A stretch of 64,000 nucleotides of DNA from Wolfiporia cocos (taxonomy: Eukaryota; Basidiomycota; Agaricomycetes; Polyporales; Phaeolaceae): the NCBI GenBank assembly GCA_029448655.1, contig JACCLO010000006.1:1-64000 (forward strand). Direction: 5' to 3'. The stretch's first letter is position 1, and each line of letters opens with the position of its first letter. Below are positions 38,281 through 49,542 of this stretch, piece by piece. Below the pieces are notes generated by a model. That model did not search any database. It had not been told where the DNA came from and saw only the letters and a list, made by a program, of their open reading frames with translations. Both the position numbers and the translations under genes were made by a program.

Positions 38281-40518
38281 ATGGTGTCTTACACAATCGT
38301 CCAAGGCGCTTTGTACAACACCCACAAGGTGGCTACGGCCTACCGCCCCGCCGTCGGCAAGCACGCGTGGCCCGGAGAGCAAACCTGCTTGATGGACTAC
38401 CTGCGAGTCGTATTCGGCATCAGAGTTAGGGGGAGTGTCACCTCCTTCAACTCAATTCCGGCGCATGTGCGCCCTTCTCTGAACGTAAACCATACGGCGT
38501 ACATCAAGTACTATGGGGAAGATTCGACTAGAAACCACATTTCGTGGTGGAGGTGGGACAACTATTGCACCGCCATCCCCTTATCGGACCTCATAGTCCT
38601 GTACGGTGACGTCCACTGGTACTCCCAGGAAGAAGCGTCGCCACGCACGAGAGCCTCCAGGCTCTTTAACACGGAAACACCCGCACGCCGAGCAGTCATC
38701 ACCCCCGAAGGCAGCGAGACTCCACGGCCGGAGGAACCAGTCAACACGGAGCCCCTATTTGGGACGCTCCCCGATCTCCTCCCCTCCTATGAAAGGGGAA
38801 CCCTGGAAATAGTCGCGCAGCCGGAAAGAAGCGAGAATGAATTGATAGGAAGGTTGCAGCGCACTCTGGAAGTGGCCGCCTCAGACGAAGTTCTGCAGGT
38901 GGGAAAAGAAGCTTACAGGGAGGCGCTGTACCAAGCCAAAAACCACCTCTACAGCAACCTCGCGGCATACAAAAGCCGGGTAGACACGAATATGGAGATG
39001 GTCTGGAACAAGACCAACCAGATTCGGAGTCACAACCAGGTGCTTCAAAATAGAATAGAAGCACTAGAGGAAGCGGAGAGTTTGCGGCAACAATTAGATA
39101 CCCTTTCCGAAAATCGGTTCGTCCGCATAGAAAAAGATATTGCAGTACTGCAAAAGCGTCCGGCAGTCCCAACCGCGGGACCCAGCGGTGCCCAGGTCAC
39201 GGCACTAATTAATAGAATTAACCAACTCGAAGCGGAGTTAACCGCTCTAAAAAACGCACCGGCAGCCGCGACAGCAGCTGCCACAACGGTCAACTTCCAA
39301 CAGACCAAACCGACTCAGCCGCCCAAATTCTCGGGCCCTAAGGATTCCATCTCATCGAAAGAATGGATCCAAAAAATGGGCATGTATTTCGCGGACGCCA
39401 AGGTTACCCTCGAGGAAGACAAAGTTCGCCAAGCCCTGCTACGGCTTACGGGCGAGGCCTACCAATACATGTCACCGGTAGTTGATAAGATCGCCGCCGG
39501 ACAAACCTCGGGGCATACCTGGAAAACGTTTGCGGAAGCAATCGAGAAGGTGTACGGCAAAAAGACGGACAAGGAAATTGCCGAAAAAGAGATTGAAGGG
39601 TACTTCGGAGACGAAGGGAAAAAGAAGCTCCAATCGGACTTCTTTTCTTGGGCACAGAAGCTCAGGACCCTGGCTCGCCTGGCCGAGACTGACAACAAGA
39701 CGTTGTTCAGTCACATCAAACGGATCCTCCCGGAAAAGGTGCGAGAGACCCTCGCTACCTTGGAATCGGTGCCCGGCTTTACTATGCCGACCGACTGGGA
39801 GGTATACCTCGATATGGCCATTGACCTCTACAAGAGGCAATACCCGGATAAGCTCAAAGGCAAGATCTTTGAGGAAGAAAAAAGGAAGGAGTCGTCGGGG
39901 TCTGGAAAGACCACCGACAAAGCTACGTCGAAGCCTGCCAAGGCTGATGACAAAGGCAAAGGCAAGGCAAAGGAAACCGGCTCTTACGGGAAGGACTGTC
40001 GCAAGCACCCCGGACAACACAAATGGGGCGACTGTCCCGAGAACCCTAAGAACAAGCCGAAGGAAGCCAAGCCGGCCAGTAGTGGAAGCGGAACGACGAA
40101 GCCGACAGGCTCATCGAGCGGAACGCAACAGTCGGGCCAGAAGAAATTGGACCCGAAAAAGAAATACAAGGTCCGAATTGTCAGCACCCAGGAACTGGTG
40201 ACTGACGACGAAGATGAGTCCCCCCAAGCCACCGTAGGGACCATCCGAACCAACGTTCCGAAACAACCAGAGGTGGTTCCTCTGGCCCCCACTACGCGCA
40301 TCAGCGATGAGGAGAAAAGCGGGAGCCCGGTGCGATCGGCAGAAAGCACCAGCCCCGTCCAGACCCAGTCGACTGGTTCGACTTCGACTGCGCCTACACC
40401 GTCGGGCGACTCCATCAGGACACATTTGCCCTGGCTTCGCAAGCGGATAGCCGACTCCGCGAACACCCTGGGCATCTACGGAAGCTCTGCCTCGGGTTTT
40501 CCCACCGAGCACATGTGA
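38281..40518 (+). CDS. gag: B2 gag: capsid/nucleocapsid protein with distinct N-terminal domain
   Basis: 745 residues from the ATG of MVSYTIVQGALYN, the start shared with B3; the frame is open further upstream without an ATG. An N-terminal domain of about 130 residues (ALYNTHKVATAYRPAVG, HISWWRWDNYCT) is absent from family A. A helical region follows (MEMVWNKTNQIRSHNQVLQN), then the capsid core (PPKFSGPKDSISSKEWIQK, FAEAIEKVYGKKTDKEIA) and a Lys/Ser-rich tail. Instead of a canonical knuckle the tail has Cys573, His576, His580 and Cys585 (CRKHPGQHKWGDC, CX2HX3HX4C). The stop TGA overlaps the pol start as TGATG. Confidence 0.9.
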   Translation: MVSYTIVQGALYNTHKVATAYRPAVGKHAWPGEQTCLMDYLRVVFGIRVRGSVTSFNSIPAHVRPSLNVNHTAYIKYYGEDSTRNHISWWRWDNYCTAIPLSDLIVLYGDVHWYSQEEASPRTRASRLFNTETPARRAVITPEGSETPRPEEPVNTEPLFGTLPDLLPSYERGTLEIVAQPERSENELIGRLQRTLEVAASDEVLQVGKEAYREALYQAKNHLYSNLAAYKSRVDTNMEMVWNKTNQIRSHNQVLQNRIEALEEAESLRQQLDTLSENRFVRIEKDIAVLQKRPAVPTAGPSGAQVTALINRINQLEAELTALKNAPAAATAAATTVNFQQTKPTQPPKFSGPKDSISSKEWIQKMGMYFADAKVTLEEDKVRQALLRLTGEAYQYMSPVVDKIAAGQTSGHTWKTFAEAIEKVYGKKTDKEIAEKEIEGYFGDEGKKKLQSDFFSWAQKLRTLARLAETDNKTLFSHIKRILPEKVRETLATLESVPGFTMPTDWEVYLDMAIDLYKRQYPDKLKGKIFEEEKRKESSGSGKTTDKATSKPAKADDKGKGKAKETGSYGKDCRKHPGQHKWGDCPENPKNKPKEAKPASSGSGTTKPTGSSSGTQQSGQKKLDPKKKYKVRIVSTQELVTDDEDESPQATVGTIRTNVPKQPEVVPLAPTTRISDEEKSGSPVRSAESTSPVQTQSTGSTSTAPTPSGDSIRTHLPWLRKRIADSANTLGIYGSSASGFPTEHM

Positions 40519-43500
40519 TGACCTGCCCACTTGTGCTCCCATGTAATTTTAGTCCCATACCCGCTGTAAAGAGTGTATTCGAGTCAATGTATCACATTTT
40601 TGGCAACGATGCGCGCGACTTCGCTCGATCTTTCCGTGTCGAAGTAACACTCTGGGTATATGGGCAAAAAGTGCAGGCTCTGGCCTTAATCGACAGCGGT
40701 GCAACCATATCGGTCATATCACAACGATTGGTCGATAAACATAAGCTGGTCACCGACAAACTAGCGTTTCCCATTACGGTTACAAACGCAGACGGAACAG
40801 AAAACGTCGCCGGCCGCTTAACGCAATCAGTAAAAGCATTTATGCAACATGGCACACACAAGGAAAAAATAGGTCTGACGGTCATGCACCTAGAACCAGA
40901 CCTAATCCTTGGCTATGACTGGTTGCGTCTCCACAATCCTACCTTTGATTGGAGGAAAGGAGAAATGGAATATGCACGCTGTACACACGACCAACCTTAC
41001 GCCAGAAAAAAGGGTAACCGCCCTTCTGAGGAGGAAGCAGTTGAACTCCCAGAAAAGGAAATCATCGAAGTAAATTCGATTTGGGACACTCCCGTGGACA
41101 TACTAGGAGAGGAGGACCCCGAAAATCCTTTGATCGCTTGGGTGTCAACCCTTGACGACGAGGAAATGAACCTGCTGACACAGTTGGTAGCCGAGGTACT
41201 TGACAAAGACCTCGACGAAGCAGACGACCGTGAGGAAGACACACCATCGATTGACATTGAAAAATGGCAATCGTTAGTGCCCGAACAATACCAAGAGTAT
41301 GGGCCAACGGTGTTCTCACAAAAGGCGTCAGAGAGGATGCTGGAACGGAAGCCCTGGGATCACGCCATAGTGCTTGAACCAGATGCGCAGCTTCCTCCCC
41401 CGGTAAAACCATACAAAATGTCTCCCCAAGAGCGTAACAGCTTGGATGAGTGGATAGACACCGAACTACGGAAGGGTTACATTCGACCATCCGAAAGTCC
41501 GATGGCATCCCCGGTCTTCTTCGTCCATAAAAAGGACGGAGGGCTGCGGATGGTTGTCGATTACAGGAGGCTAAACGAAATAACCGTGAAAAATCGTTAT
41601 CCGATACCTCGGATCGATGACCTAATCGATCAATTGTCCCATGCGACCATCTTCACCAAAATAGACCTTAGATGGGGATATAATAATGTCCGCATCAAGG
41701 AAGGTGATGAATGGAAGACGGCGTTTATTACACACCGTGGACTATACGAGGCAACGGTAATGTATTTCGGTTTCTGCAATGCCCCCGCAACGTTCCAAGC
41801 GATGATGAACTCTATCCTCGCACCGTTCATTCGGACCGGCAAGGTGGTTGTCTACCTAGACGACATCTTGATTTTCGGGAATGATATGGAGGAACATCGG
41901 CGACTTACCAAAGGGGTACTCCAAACCCTGAAGGACTCGGACTTGTATGCGAAGCCCGAAAAGTGCTTTTTCGAACAATCTTCCATCGAATACCTAGGAA
42001 TGATCATTTCCGACGGTAACATCATGATGGATCCGAAGAAGTACGCCGGAGTTCAGGACTGGCCCAGACCTACTAAGGTCAAAGAGATTCAAGCTTTCCT
42101 TGGATTTGCCAACTTCTACAGGCGATTCATAGAAGGCTTCTCAAAAATAGCCAAACCACTCACCATGCTGACCAAAAAGTCAGAAGCTTGGCACTGGGAT
42201 GCCGAGCAGGAAAATGCTTTCCAAACCCTAAAGGAAGCATTTACCAAAGCGCCCGTGCTTCGAATTCCGTCGCACGATCAGCCTTTCCGCGTAGAAACAG
42301 ATGCATCAGACTTCGCTACCGGAGCAGTACTATCTCAGTTAGATCCTACGGATAAAAAATTCCACCCCGTGGCGTACTATAGCAAGTCGCTAAGTGCCCC
42401 GGAAAGGAACTACGAGATCTACGACAAGGAAATGTTGGCTGTCATCAGGGCTCTAGAGGAGTGGCGACACTACCTAGAGGGACACCCTGAAAAATTTGAG
42501 ATATGGTCGGATCATCTGAACCTGACCTATTTCAAAGCGGCGCAAAAACTGACGAGACGACAAGCCCGTTGGGCACTGTACCTCTCACGCTTCAACTTCC
42601 AAATGAAGCACAAACCTGGCAAAACAATGCTAACCGCGGATCCTCTGTCCAGGCGGCCAGACCATGAGGAGGGGGTGGATCTCGATAATCGCGATCAGGT
42701 TCTTCTGAAACCTGAGTGGTTCGAGCAAGAGTACATGGCAATGGCTCTTGATACCTCCCATGCTGCCCCACAATCGGAAGATGAATCGATACTCCGAGAG
42801 ATTCGCAAAGCGTTGCTAGACGACAAGGTCACAAAAGACTACAAGGAGCTGCTCTCATCCGGCCCTCGTGAATTCAAAAAAGACCTATCAGAATGGAACT
42901 ACGAAGGAGGGTTACTCCTCCGAAGAGGCAAAGTCTACGTTCCAGCTACACCAGCGGATATCAGACGGCAAGTGGTCGAGTATCATCACGATCACAAGTC
43001 AGCTGGGCATTTCGGACGCTTACAAAACGTACGAATTGCTAAGCCGCAACTATTGGTGGCCCGGAATGTTCGTTTACGTCAAAAAATACGTAGACGGATG
43101 TGACACATGCCAACGTATGAAGAACCACCCGCAGAAGCCGTACGGCCCCCTGCAACCCTTACCGGTGCCGTCAGGCCCGTGGGAAGTGGTGACAATAGAC
43201 CTGATTACTCAGCTACCCCCATCGGGAATGCATGACGCGATCATGGTCGTGGTGGATCGGTTGACCAAAAGAGCAAGGTTTTTCCCAATCGAAAACACCT
43301 TCTCAACGAAAGACCTAGCTACGATACTCTATCAAAAGGTATACCCCTTACATGGGTTGCCGAAACAGATAGTATCGGACAGAGGGACACAATTCGCCTC
43401 AAAACTATTTGGTGAATGGTGCACCCTGCTAGGGATTCAAAGGTCGATGACTACTGCGTACCATCCACAGGCAGATGGACAAACCGAACGAGTGAATCAA

Positions 43501-44946
43501 ATACTCGAACAGTATCTACGGTGCTACATAAACACGTACCAAAAAGATAACTGGTCGGAGTTCCTGCCAACAGCGGAATTTGCGTACAATAATGCAGCTA
43601 GCGAAACTACCAAGGAATCCCCATTCCTGGTGGAATTAGGTCGTCATCCTATTGCAGGACCAAGCAGTTTCGAACCAAGTCGAAACAAGGACTTAGTAGA
43701 AATTGCGAACACACGGTTCTCTGCACAAGAGAAAGCTAAGGCGGCAATGAAAATTGCAGCCGAAAGATGGTCCTGGTACTATGACCAAAAGAAGCAAGTT
43801 GTCCCCTTCAAAGTGGGCGACAAAGTACTCGTGGACGTGCGAAGTTGGCAGGACACCGAAAGAAGTCTAGCCCCTCGCTACATCGGCCCATTCCGAATTA
43901 CGGAGAAATTGGGACCGGTAACGTTCAAGGTGTACATGGACGCACAATACAGGGCCTATCACCCTGTGTTCCATGCTTCAAAACTAGTTATGTGCAAGGA
44001 ATCAACCATCGAAGGTCAGAAAAGTCATCCTCCAGCGGCCGACAGGCCAATGGAAATGGAAGACCCGGAAGAATGGGAAGTGGAAGCCATTCTCGACCAT
44101 CGTAACCGACGCGGCCGGTGGGAATACCTTATCCATTGGAAAGGCACCGGACCTGCGGAGTATACGTGGGAAATCGAGGAACACCTGGCTAACGCTAAGG
44201 AGATTCTGGACGAGTACAAGGCAAAATATTCAGCCCTTAGTACCGACCCAAATCAACCCCTTCGCCGATCAACTAGACTCGGCGGAACACGGCAGACTGT
44301 AGCCGTCTTCGACCCTGACTCGCCAGATTGGGACTCAGACACGTGTATCTGGCCCGATGATTGGCCCCAATATCGAGACGATGTTGATCCTACACAACCG
44401 AAAGTGTACTACAAGCGCGATCCCTTTACAGGGCAATGGGTACATTCCGATGTTGAGTTCAACGAAGACATGGAAATCGAAGTAGGAGTCAATGGCAAAC
44501 TACCGACCAGGGGAACAACCGATGCGATCGGCTACGATCTATACGCCGCGCAGGATATCCTAATTAATTCATGGAAATCCGCCTCGGTCCCCACAGATAT
44601 TCGTATCAAAGTTCCTTATGGGACATACGGTCGGATAGCGCCAAGGTCTGGACTTGCGAAAAAGGGCATCGACGTCCTTGCAGGTGTAATAGACCATGAC
44701 TACCGCGGAGAAGTCTTTGTCATGTTGATGAACCTCACTGGAGACCCGTACCAAGTAAAGAAAGGCGACAGAATTGCTCAGCTAATCTGCGAAGTAGCAA
44801 TCACGCCCGAAATACAGGAATCCATGACCAAGGAAAAGTTCGAAAAAGAAATTCGACCTCACCTACATGGAAGTGGGCCCTACAACGAGCAGTTCAACAA
44901 GCCAACCAAGCGCGGTACACAAGGTTTTGGATCGACAGGACGATAA
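40518..44946 (+). pseudogene. pol: B2 pol: PR-RT-RNase H-IN-chromodomain-dUTPase, one-base frameshift
   Basis: Starts at the ATG of the TGATG overlap. Protease Asp59 is in LIDSGAT. RT YLDD begins at residue 446. RNase H follows (NYEIYDKEMLAVIRALEEW). The frame shifts near 43019-43021, within the integrase zinc finger between AGHFGR and YKTYELLSRNYWW. One extra T compared with the expected codon run explains it. The second frame runs to 44946 and holds the remaining integrase (VSDRGTQF, GQTERVNQ), chromodomain (WEVEAILDHRNRRGRWEY, WKGTG) and dUTPase with five motifs ([43 protein letters not shown]). The lesion would give an RT-RNase H product lacking integrase. A sequencing error cannot be excluded. 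Confidence 0.9.
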
Positions 44947-45020
44947 AAGTGGAAAAATCGTAAAGACTAACCCTTCAATGGGCTCTAGCACAACTTCTAC
45001 TCTCAACGGGGTCGTTGAAA

Positions 45021-45036
45021 TCTAAAGGGGGGGTAA
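45021..45036 (+). other. B2 polypurine tract
   Basis: TCTAAAGGGGGGGTAA lies directly before the LTR at 45037. Confidence 0.8.
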
Positions 45037-45655
45037 TGTCACAAGAATTCTCCTAGTTTCCCTATATTTCTTACTATTTTTCCGGCAATTCTACGAATAA
45101 TCTACGACTTTCTAGACCAATAACTAGCTTATCTGGTTCATAAGTTAACGGTTACATACGTGCCGAATGATGGCCGCGTTATCTCCCGTAACGACGGTCT
45201 TATCTTATCACTAGTAGTTACCATCAGTCACATGTCTAGTTCTAGCCAATCGGACATTCCGTCCGAAAGCAGTCAGCGTATAAACGTCAGCGGACCGGGC
45301 TTTGGTCACGCCCCGTCTTTGTAATGACAAGAGCGCAAAACGCCATTCGTGCGGCCTACGCCGCCTTTCTATATCCCGGTTTTGATCGGCATATGTATTT
45401 ATCGTATATTACTAAGTGCTTAGGTACCTGGGGACTTGTACATACGAATACGGACATTAGTATTACCTAATAAGACTGTTAGGGGTCTTATTTATCATGT
45501 ATATATACTGGACTTGCTGAGCGCTATTGCCTCAGTTCTATTCATTGCATTCATACTACGAGTTAACCACTCAGCGTATCCTGCTTAACATCTACTTATC
45601 CCTTGCCTAACCAGCAAAACCAAGAACATTACAAGTAAGTTGTTATCTTGTGTTA
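45037..45655 (+). repeat. Family B LTR shared by B2 and B3
   Basis: 619 bp with the same ends as 35993-36611. On its left is a B pol 3' end with purine tract; on its right is a primer site (45658-45668) and a B leader. One LTR therefore serves two tandem internal regions. Confidence 0.93.
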
Positions 45656-46357
45656 TATGAATAGAACTCGCTTTCGCCCCCGCCCTCTTTGAGGGTCCGG
45701 GATTTTTTCTTCTTAGGGGTTTTTCGTCGCGGTCTGCGCACCCCTGCTCGCCGCCAGGCAGCGGGGTATCCTTAGTGGGCTCTGGGGGATCACCGCCTTC
45801 GGGCAAATAGCCGGACCGTAGGCTTAAGCGGAACCAGGGGACTGGCTGTCAAGCCTTTCCCCATATGTTGGGAATCAATGGCAACGGTGTAACGTCTTGA
45901 CCGGGCCGGAGACGACCTTCTCGCCTATCCCCAGGCGTACAGGGGCCACTCTATTTAGAGTTGTGATGGTGGGCACGAGTTGCCCTGCCTAGAACCGCTG
46001 CCGATACGGCTTCAGAACGATAGAGTTCTGGCCTTGGCGCCCTCTAAGTCCCTCAGGGCATGGGTTTGGTTTAAACACTGGCAGCCACCTAACTGGAGTG
46101 AGGCGTGGGCACATGCGGGGTGTAATACCCCAAATCCTGCATTCCCAGGCGTCAAGGGAAGACGACCTGCTGTATCCCCCACCTGGTAGCGTGAGAGAGA
46201 TGCAATCCAGTCGCCGACACTAACTCCGGTCGAGGGCGGAGCGCCCATTGACGCCGGAGGATAAGCGCACGACACATCAAGAAGCGACGATAAGCCCCGA
46301 CAGAAGACCGCGTGATTTCCACTAGAATAGCTTATTTAGACTTCTTTTTACGTAGTC
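45656..46357 (+). promoter_or_regulatory. B3 leader with self-priming PBS
   Basis: The primer site TGAATAGAACT lies at 45658-45668, and the leader is near-identical to 36612-37313. Confidence 0.75.
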
Positions 46358-47173
46358 ATGCCGAAAGCACCACGTTTCACGGTTACTCCGAGAAACGCCG
46401 CTACGGGGGAGCGCGAGGAATGGCACATTGCCGCCTCTAAATCGCTCGAAGACCGCATTTCCGCGGTCACAGCCCCAAAGCGAGGAAAGTCCCGAAAGGG
46501 CATTAACGTCTTCTACAAGAAGCCGAACCCCGACCCGGAGGAAATCCGAAGGGTCAACCACGAGGCCGCCCTCGACGACATCAGGCGAAAGAAGCTCAAC
46601 AAGCTTCTTCGACAGAAGGAGAAACTCGAAGCTCGAATCCAGAAACAAAGCCTGGATCAGCTAATCGCCGAGGCAGCCAGGAAGAGGGTTGAGGAAGAGA
46701 GAATGGTGAGGAGTCTTCGGGAGCGAATTGAGCCCCCAAAGAAGTCGCTGTTGGAGAGAGTGGAGGAGCTTAGGATGCCGGCCGAGTGGGTCGAAAAACG
46801 GGGTCTTGCGAACCCCAGGGACGTCCACTGCACGGAGAAGAAGTGGGACTGGTTCTTGGACGTCGACAAACAGATGAACGCCGCCCACAAGAACCTTTTC
46901 CGGCTATGGAAGGTCCCCGACGCAACCACCACGGCCCCTATCATAGCGAAATTCACCACTCTCATCACCGACTTCGACGATCTCTCCACACACCTGGAGC
47001 AAAGGGTCCGCCAGGACTCCATGAAGAACGAAGATCTCCGCCGCCTCGAAAAATATCTCAGGAGGGTGGAGCACGTCTTTGGAGACCTAGACGTAAAACA
47101 GCACGTTACGTACTTAAAGACACATCTAGTACATAGCGGTCTCAACTTCGACCTCGGCAAACCCCAGCTGTAG
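46358..47173 (+). CDS. B3 ORF1: conserved upstream protein of unknown function
   Basis: 271 residues, same start and length as B2 ORF1. Few substitutions are seen (KGINVFYKKPN for KGKDVFYRKPN; IIAKF for IITKF) and most nucleotide differences are silent. That pattern suggests the ORF evolved under protein-level constraint. The helical Lys/Glu/Leu region and the C-terminal DFDDLSTHLEQR..LRRLEKYLRR segment are unchanged. It is followed by the hairpin repeats at about 47181-47262 and then gag. Confidence 0.85.
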   Translation: MPKAPRFTVTPRNAATGEREEWHIAASKSLEDRISAVTAPKRGKSRKGINVFYKKPNPDPEEIRRVNHEAALDDIRRKKLNKLLRQKEKLEARIQKQSLDQLIAEAARKRVEEERMVRSLRERIEPPKKSLLERVEELRMPAEWVEKRGLANPRDVHCTEKKWDWFLDVDKQMNAAHKNLFRLWKVPDATTTAPIIAKFTTLITDFDDLSTHLEQRVRQDSMKNEDLRRLEKYLRRVEHVFGDLDVKQHVTYLKTHLVHSGLNFDLGKPQL

Positions 47174-47304
47174 TAGATAGAAAGTCCTGAAAAGGCATTT
47201 TCTTTGGTGCATGGCATTGATTGCGAAAAGTCCTGAAAAGGCATTTAAGTCCTGAAAAGGCACTTTTTTCTTGAATAACTCAAGCTGACGAATACTGTCC
47301 AGCA

Positions 47305-49542
47305 ATGGTGTCTTACACAATCGTCCAAGGCGCTTTGTACAACACCCACAAGGTGGCTACTGCCTACCGCCCCGCCGTCGGCAAGCATGCATGGCCCGGA
47401 GAGCAAACCTGCTTGATGGACTACCTGCGAGTCGTATTCGGCATCAGAGTTAGGGGGAGTGTCACCTCCTTCAACTCAATTCCGGCGCATGTGCGCCCAT
47501 TCCTGAATGTAAACCATACGGCGTACATCAAGTACTATGGGGAAGATTCGACTAGGAACCACATATCGTGGTGGAGGTGGGACAACTATTGTACCGCCAT
47601 CTCCCTAGCGGACCTCATAGTCTACTACGGTGACGTTCACTGGTACTCTCAGGAAGAGGCGTCGCCACGCACGAGAGCCGCCAGGCTCTTCAACCCGGAA
47701 ACACCCGCACGCCGAGCAGTCATCACCCCCGAAGGCAGCGAGACTCCACGGCCGGAGGAACCAGTCGACACGGAACCCTTATTTGGGACGCTCCCCGATC
47801 TCCTCCCCTCCTATGAAAGGGGAACCCTGGAAATAGTCGCGCAGCCGGAAAGAAGCGAAAACGAATTGATGGGAAGGTTGCAGCGCACTCTGGAAGTGGC
47901 CGCCCCAGACGAAGTTCTGCAGGTGGGAAAAGAAGCTTACAGGGAGGCGCTGTACCAAGCCAAAAACCACCTCTACAGCAACCTCGCGGCATACAAAAGC
48001 CGGGTAGACACGAATATGGAGATGGTCTGGAACAAGACCAACCAGATTCGGAGTCACAACCAGGTGCTTCAAAATAGAATAGAAGCACTGGAGGAAGCGG
48101 AGAGTTTGCGGCAACAATTGGATACCCTTTCCGAAAATCGATTCGTCCGCATAGAAAAAGATATTGCAGTACTGCAAAAGCGTCCGGCAGTCCCAACCGC
48201 GGGACCAAGCGGTGCCCAGGTCACGGCACTAATTAATAGAATTGACCAACTCGAAGCGGAGTTAACCGCTCTAAAAAACGCACCGGCAGCCGCGACAGCA
48301 GCAGCCACAACGGTCAACTTCCAACAGACCAAACCGACTCAACCGCCCAAATTCTCGGGCCCTAAGGACTCCATCTCGTCGAAAGAGTGGATCCAAAAGA
48401 TGGGCATGTATTTCGCGGACGCCAAGGTGACCCTCGAGGAAGACAAGGTCCGCCAAGCCCTGCTACGGCTTACGGGCGAGGCCTACCAGTACATGTCGCC
48501 GGTAGTTGATAAAATCGCCGCCGGACAAACCTCGGGGCACACCTGGAAAACGTTTGCGGAAACGATCGAGAAGGTGTACGGAAAGAAGACGGACAAGGAG
48601 ATTGCCGAAAAAGAGATTGAAGGGTACTTCGGAGACGAAGGGAAAAAGAAGCTCCAATCGGACTTCTTCTCTTGGGCACAGAAGCTCAGGACCCTGGCTC
48701 GCCTGGCCGAGACTGACAACAAGACGTTGTTCAGTCATATCAAACGGATCCTCCCGGAAAAGGTGCGAGAGACCCTCGCTACCTTGGAATCGGTGCCCGG
48801 CTTTACAATGCCGACCGACTGGGAGGTATACCTCGATATGGCCATTGACCTCTACAAGAGGCAATACCCGGACAAGCTCAAAGGCAAGATCTTTGAGGAG
48901 GAAAAGAGGAAGGAGTCGTCGGGGTCTGGCAAGACCGCCGACAAGGCTACGTCGAAGCCTGCCAAGGCTGATGACAAAGGCAAAGGCAAGGCAAAGGAAA
49001 CCGGCTCTTACGGGAAGGACTGTCGCAAGCACCCAGGACAACACAAATGGGGCGACTGTCCTGAGAACCCTAAGAACAAGCCGAAAGAAGCCAAGCCGGC
49101 CAGTAGTGGAAGCGGAACGACGAAGCCGACAGGCTCGTCGAGCGGAACGCAACAGTCGGGCCAGAAGAAATTGGACCCGAAGAAAAAATACAAGGTCCGA
49201 ATCGTCAGCACCCAGGAACTGGTGACTGACGACGAAGATGAGTCCCCCCAAGCCACCGTAGGGACCATCCGGACCAACGTTCCGAAGCAACCAGAGGTGG
49301 TTCCTCTGGCCCCCACTACGCGCATCAGCGATGAGGAGCAAAGCGGGAGTTCGGTGCGATCGGCAGAAAGCACCAGCCCCGTCCAGACCCAGTCGACTGG
49401 TTCGACTTCGACTGCGCCTACACCGTCGGGCGACTCCATCAGGACACATCTGCCCTGGCTTCGCAAGCGGATAGCCGACTCCGCAAACACCCTGGGCATC
49501 TACGGAAGCTCTGCCTCGGGTTTTCCCACCGAGCACATGTGA
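47305..49542 (+). CDS. gag: B3 gag
   Basis: 745 residues, open throughout and closely matching B2 gag, including the N-terminal HISWWRWDNYCT domain, the capsid core and the CX2HX3HX4C finger. The frame opens at this ATG. It ends in the same TGATG overlap with pol (49540-49544). It could in principle still supply Gag in trans, because pol downstream is broken. Confidence 0.9.
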   Translation: MVSYTIVQGALYNTHKVATAYRPAVGKHAWPGEQTCLMDYLRVVFGIRVRGSVTSFNSIPAHVRPFLNVNHTAYIKYYGEDSTRNHISWWRWDNYCTAISLADLIVYYGDVHWYSQEEASPRTRAARLFNPETPARRAVITPEGSETPRPEEPVDTEPLFGTLPDLLPSYERGTLEIVAQPERSENELMGRLQRTLEVAAPDEVLQVGKEAYREALYQAKNHLYSNLAAYKSRVDTNMEMVWNKTNQIRSHNQVLQNRIEALEEAESLRQQLDTLSENRFVRIEKDIAVLQKRPAVPTAGPSGAQVTALINRIDQLEAELTALKNAPAAATAAATTVNFQQTKPTQPPKFSGPKDSISSKEWIQKMGMYFADAKVTLEEDKVRQALLRLTGEAYQYMSPVVDKIAAGQTSGHTWKTFAETIEKVYGKKTDKEIAEKEIEGYFGDEGKKKLQSDFFSWAQKLRTLARLAETDNKTLFSHIKRILPEKVRETLATLESVPGFTMPTDWEVYLDMAIDLYKRQYPDKLKGKIFEEEKRKESSGSGKTADKATSKPAKADDKGKGKAKETGSYGKDCRKHPGQHKWGDCPENPKNKPKEAKPASSGSGTTKPTGSSSGTQQSGQKKLDPKKKYKVRIVSTQELVTDDEDESPQATVGTIRTNVPKQPEVVPLAPTTRISDEEQSGSSVRSAESTSPVQTQSTGSTSTAPTPSGDSIRTHLPWLRKRIADSANTLGIYGSSASGFPTEHM

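Larger units (their letters stand above)
35993..45655 (+). mobile_element. Family B LTR retrotransposon B2, full length
   Basis: 9,663 bp: LTR 35993-36611, leader, ORF1, gag, pol, purine tract and LTR 45037-45655. The two LTRs are 619 bp each and differ at a modest number of sites. The right LTR is also the left LTR of B3, so the pair forms a tandem LTR-internal-LTR-internal array. Pol carries a single-base frameshift. Confidence 0.93.
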
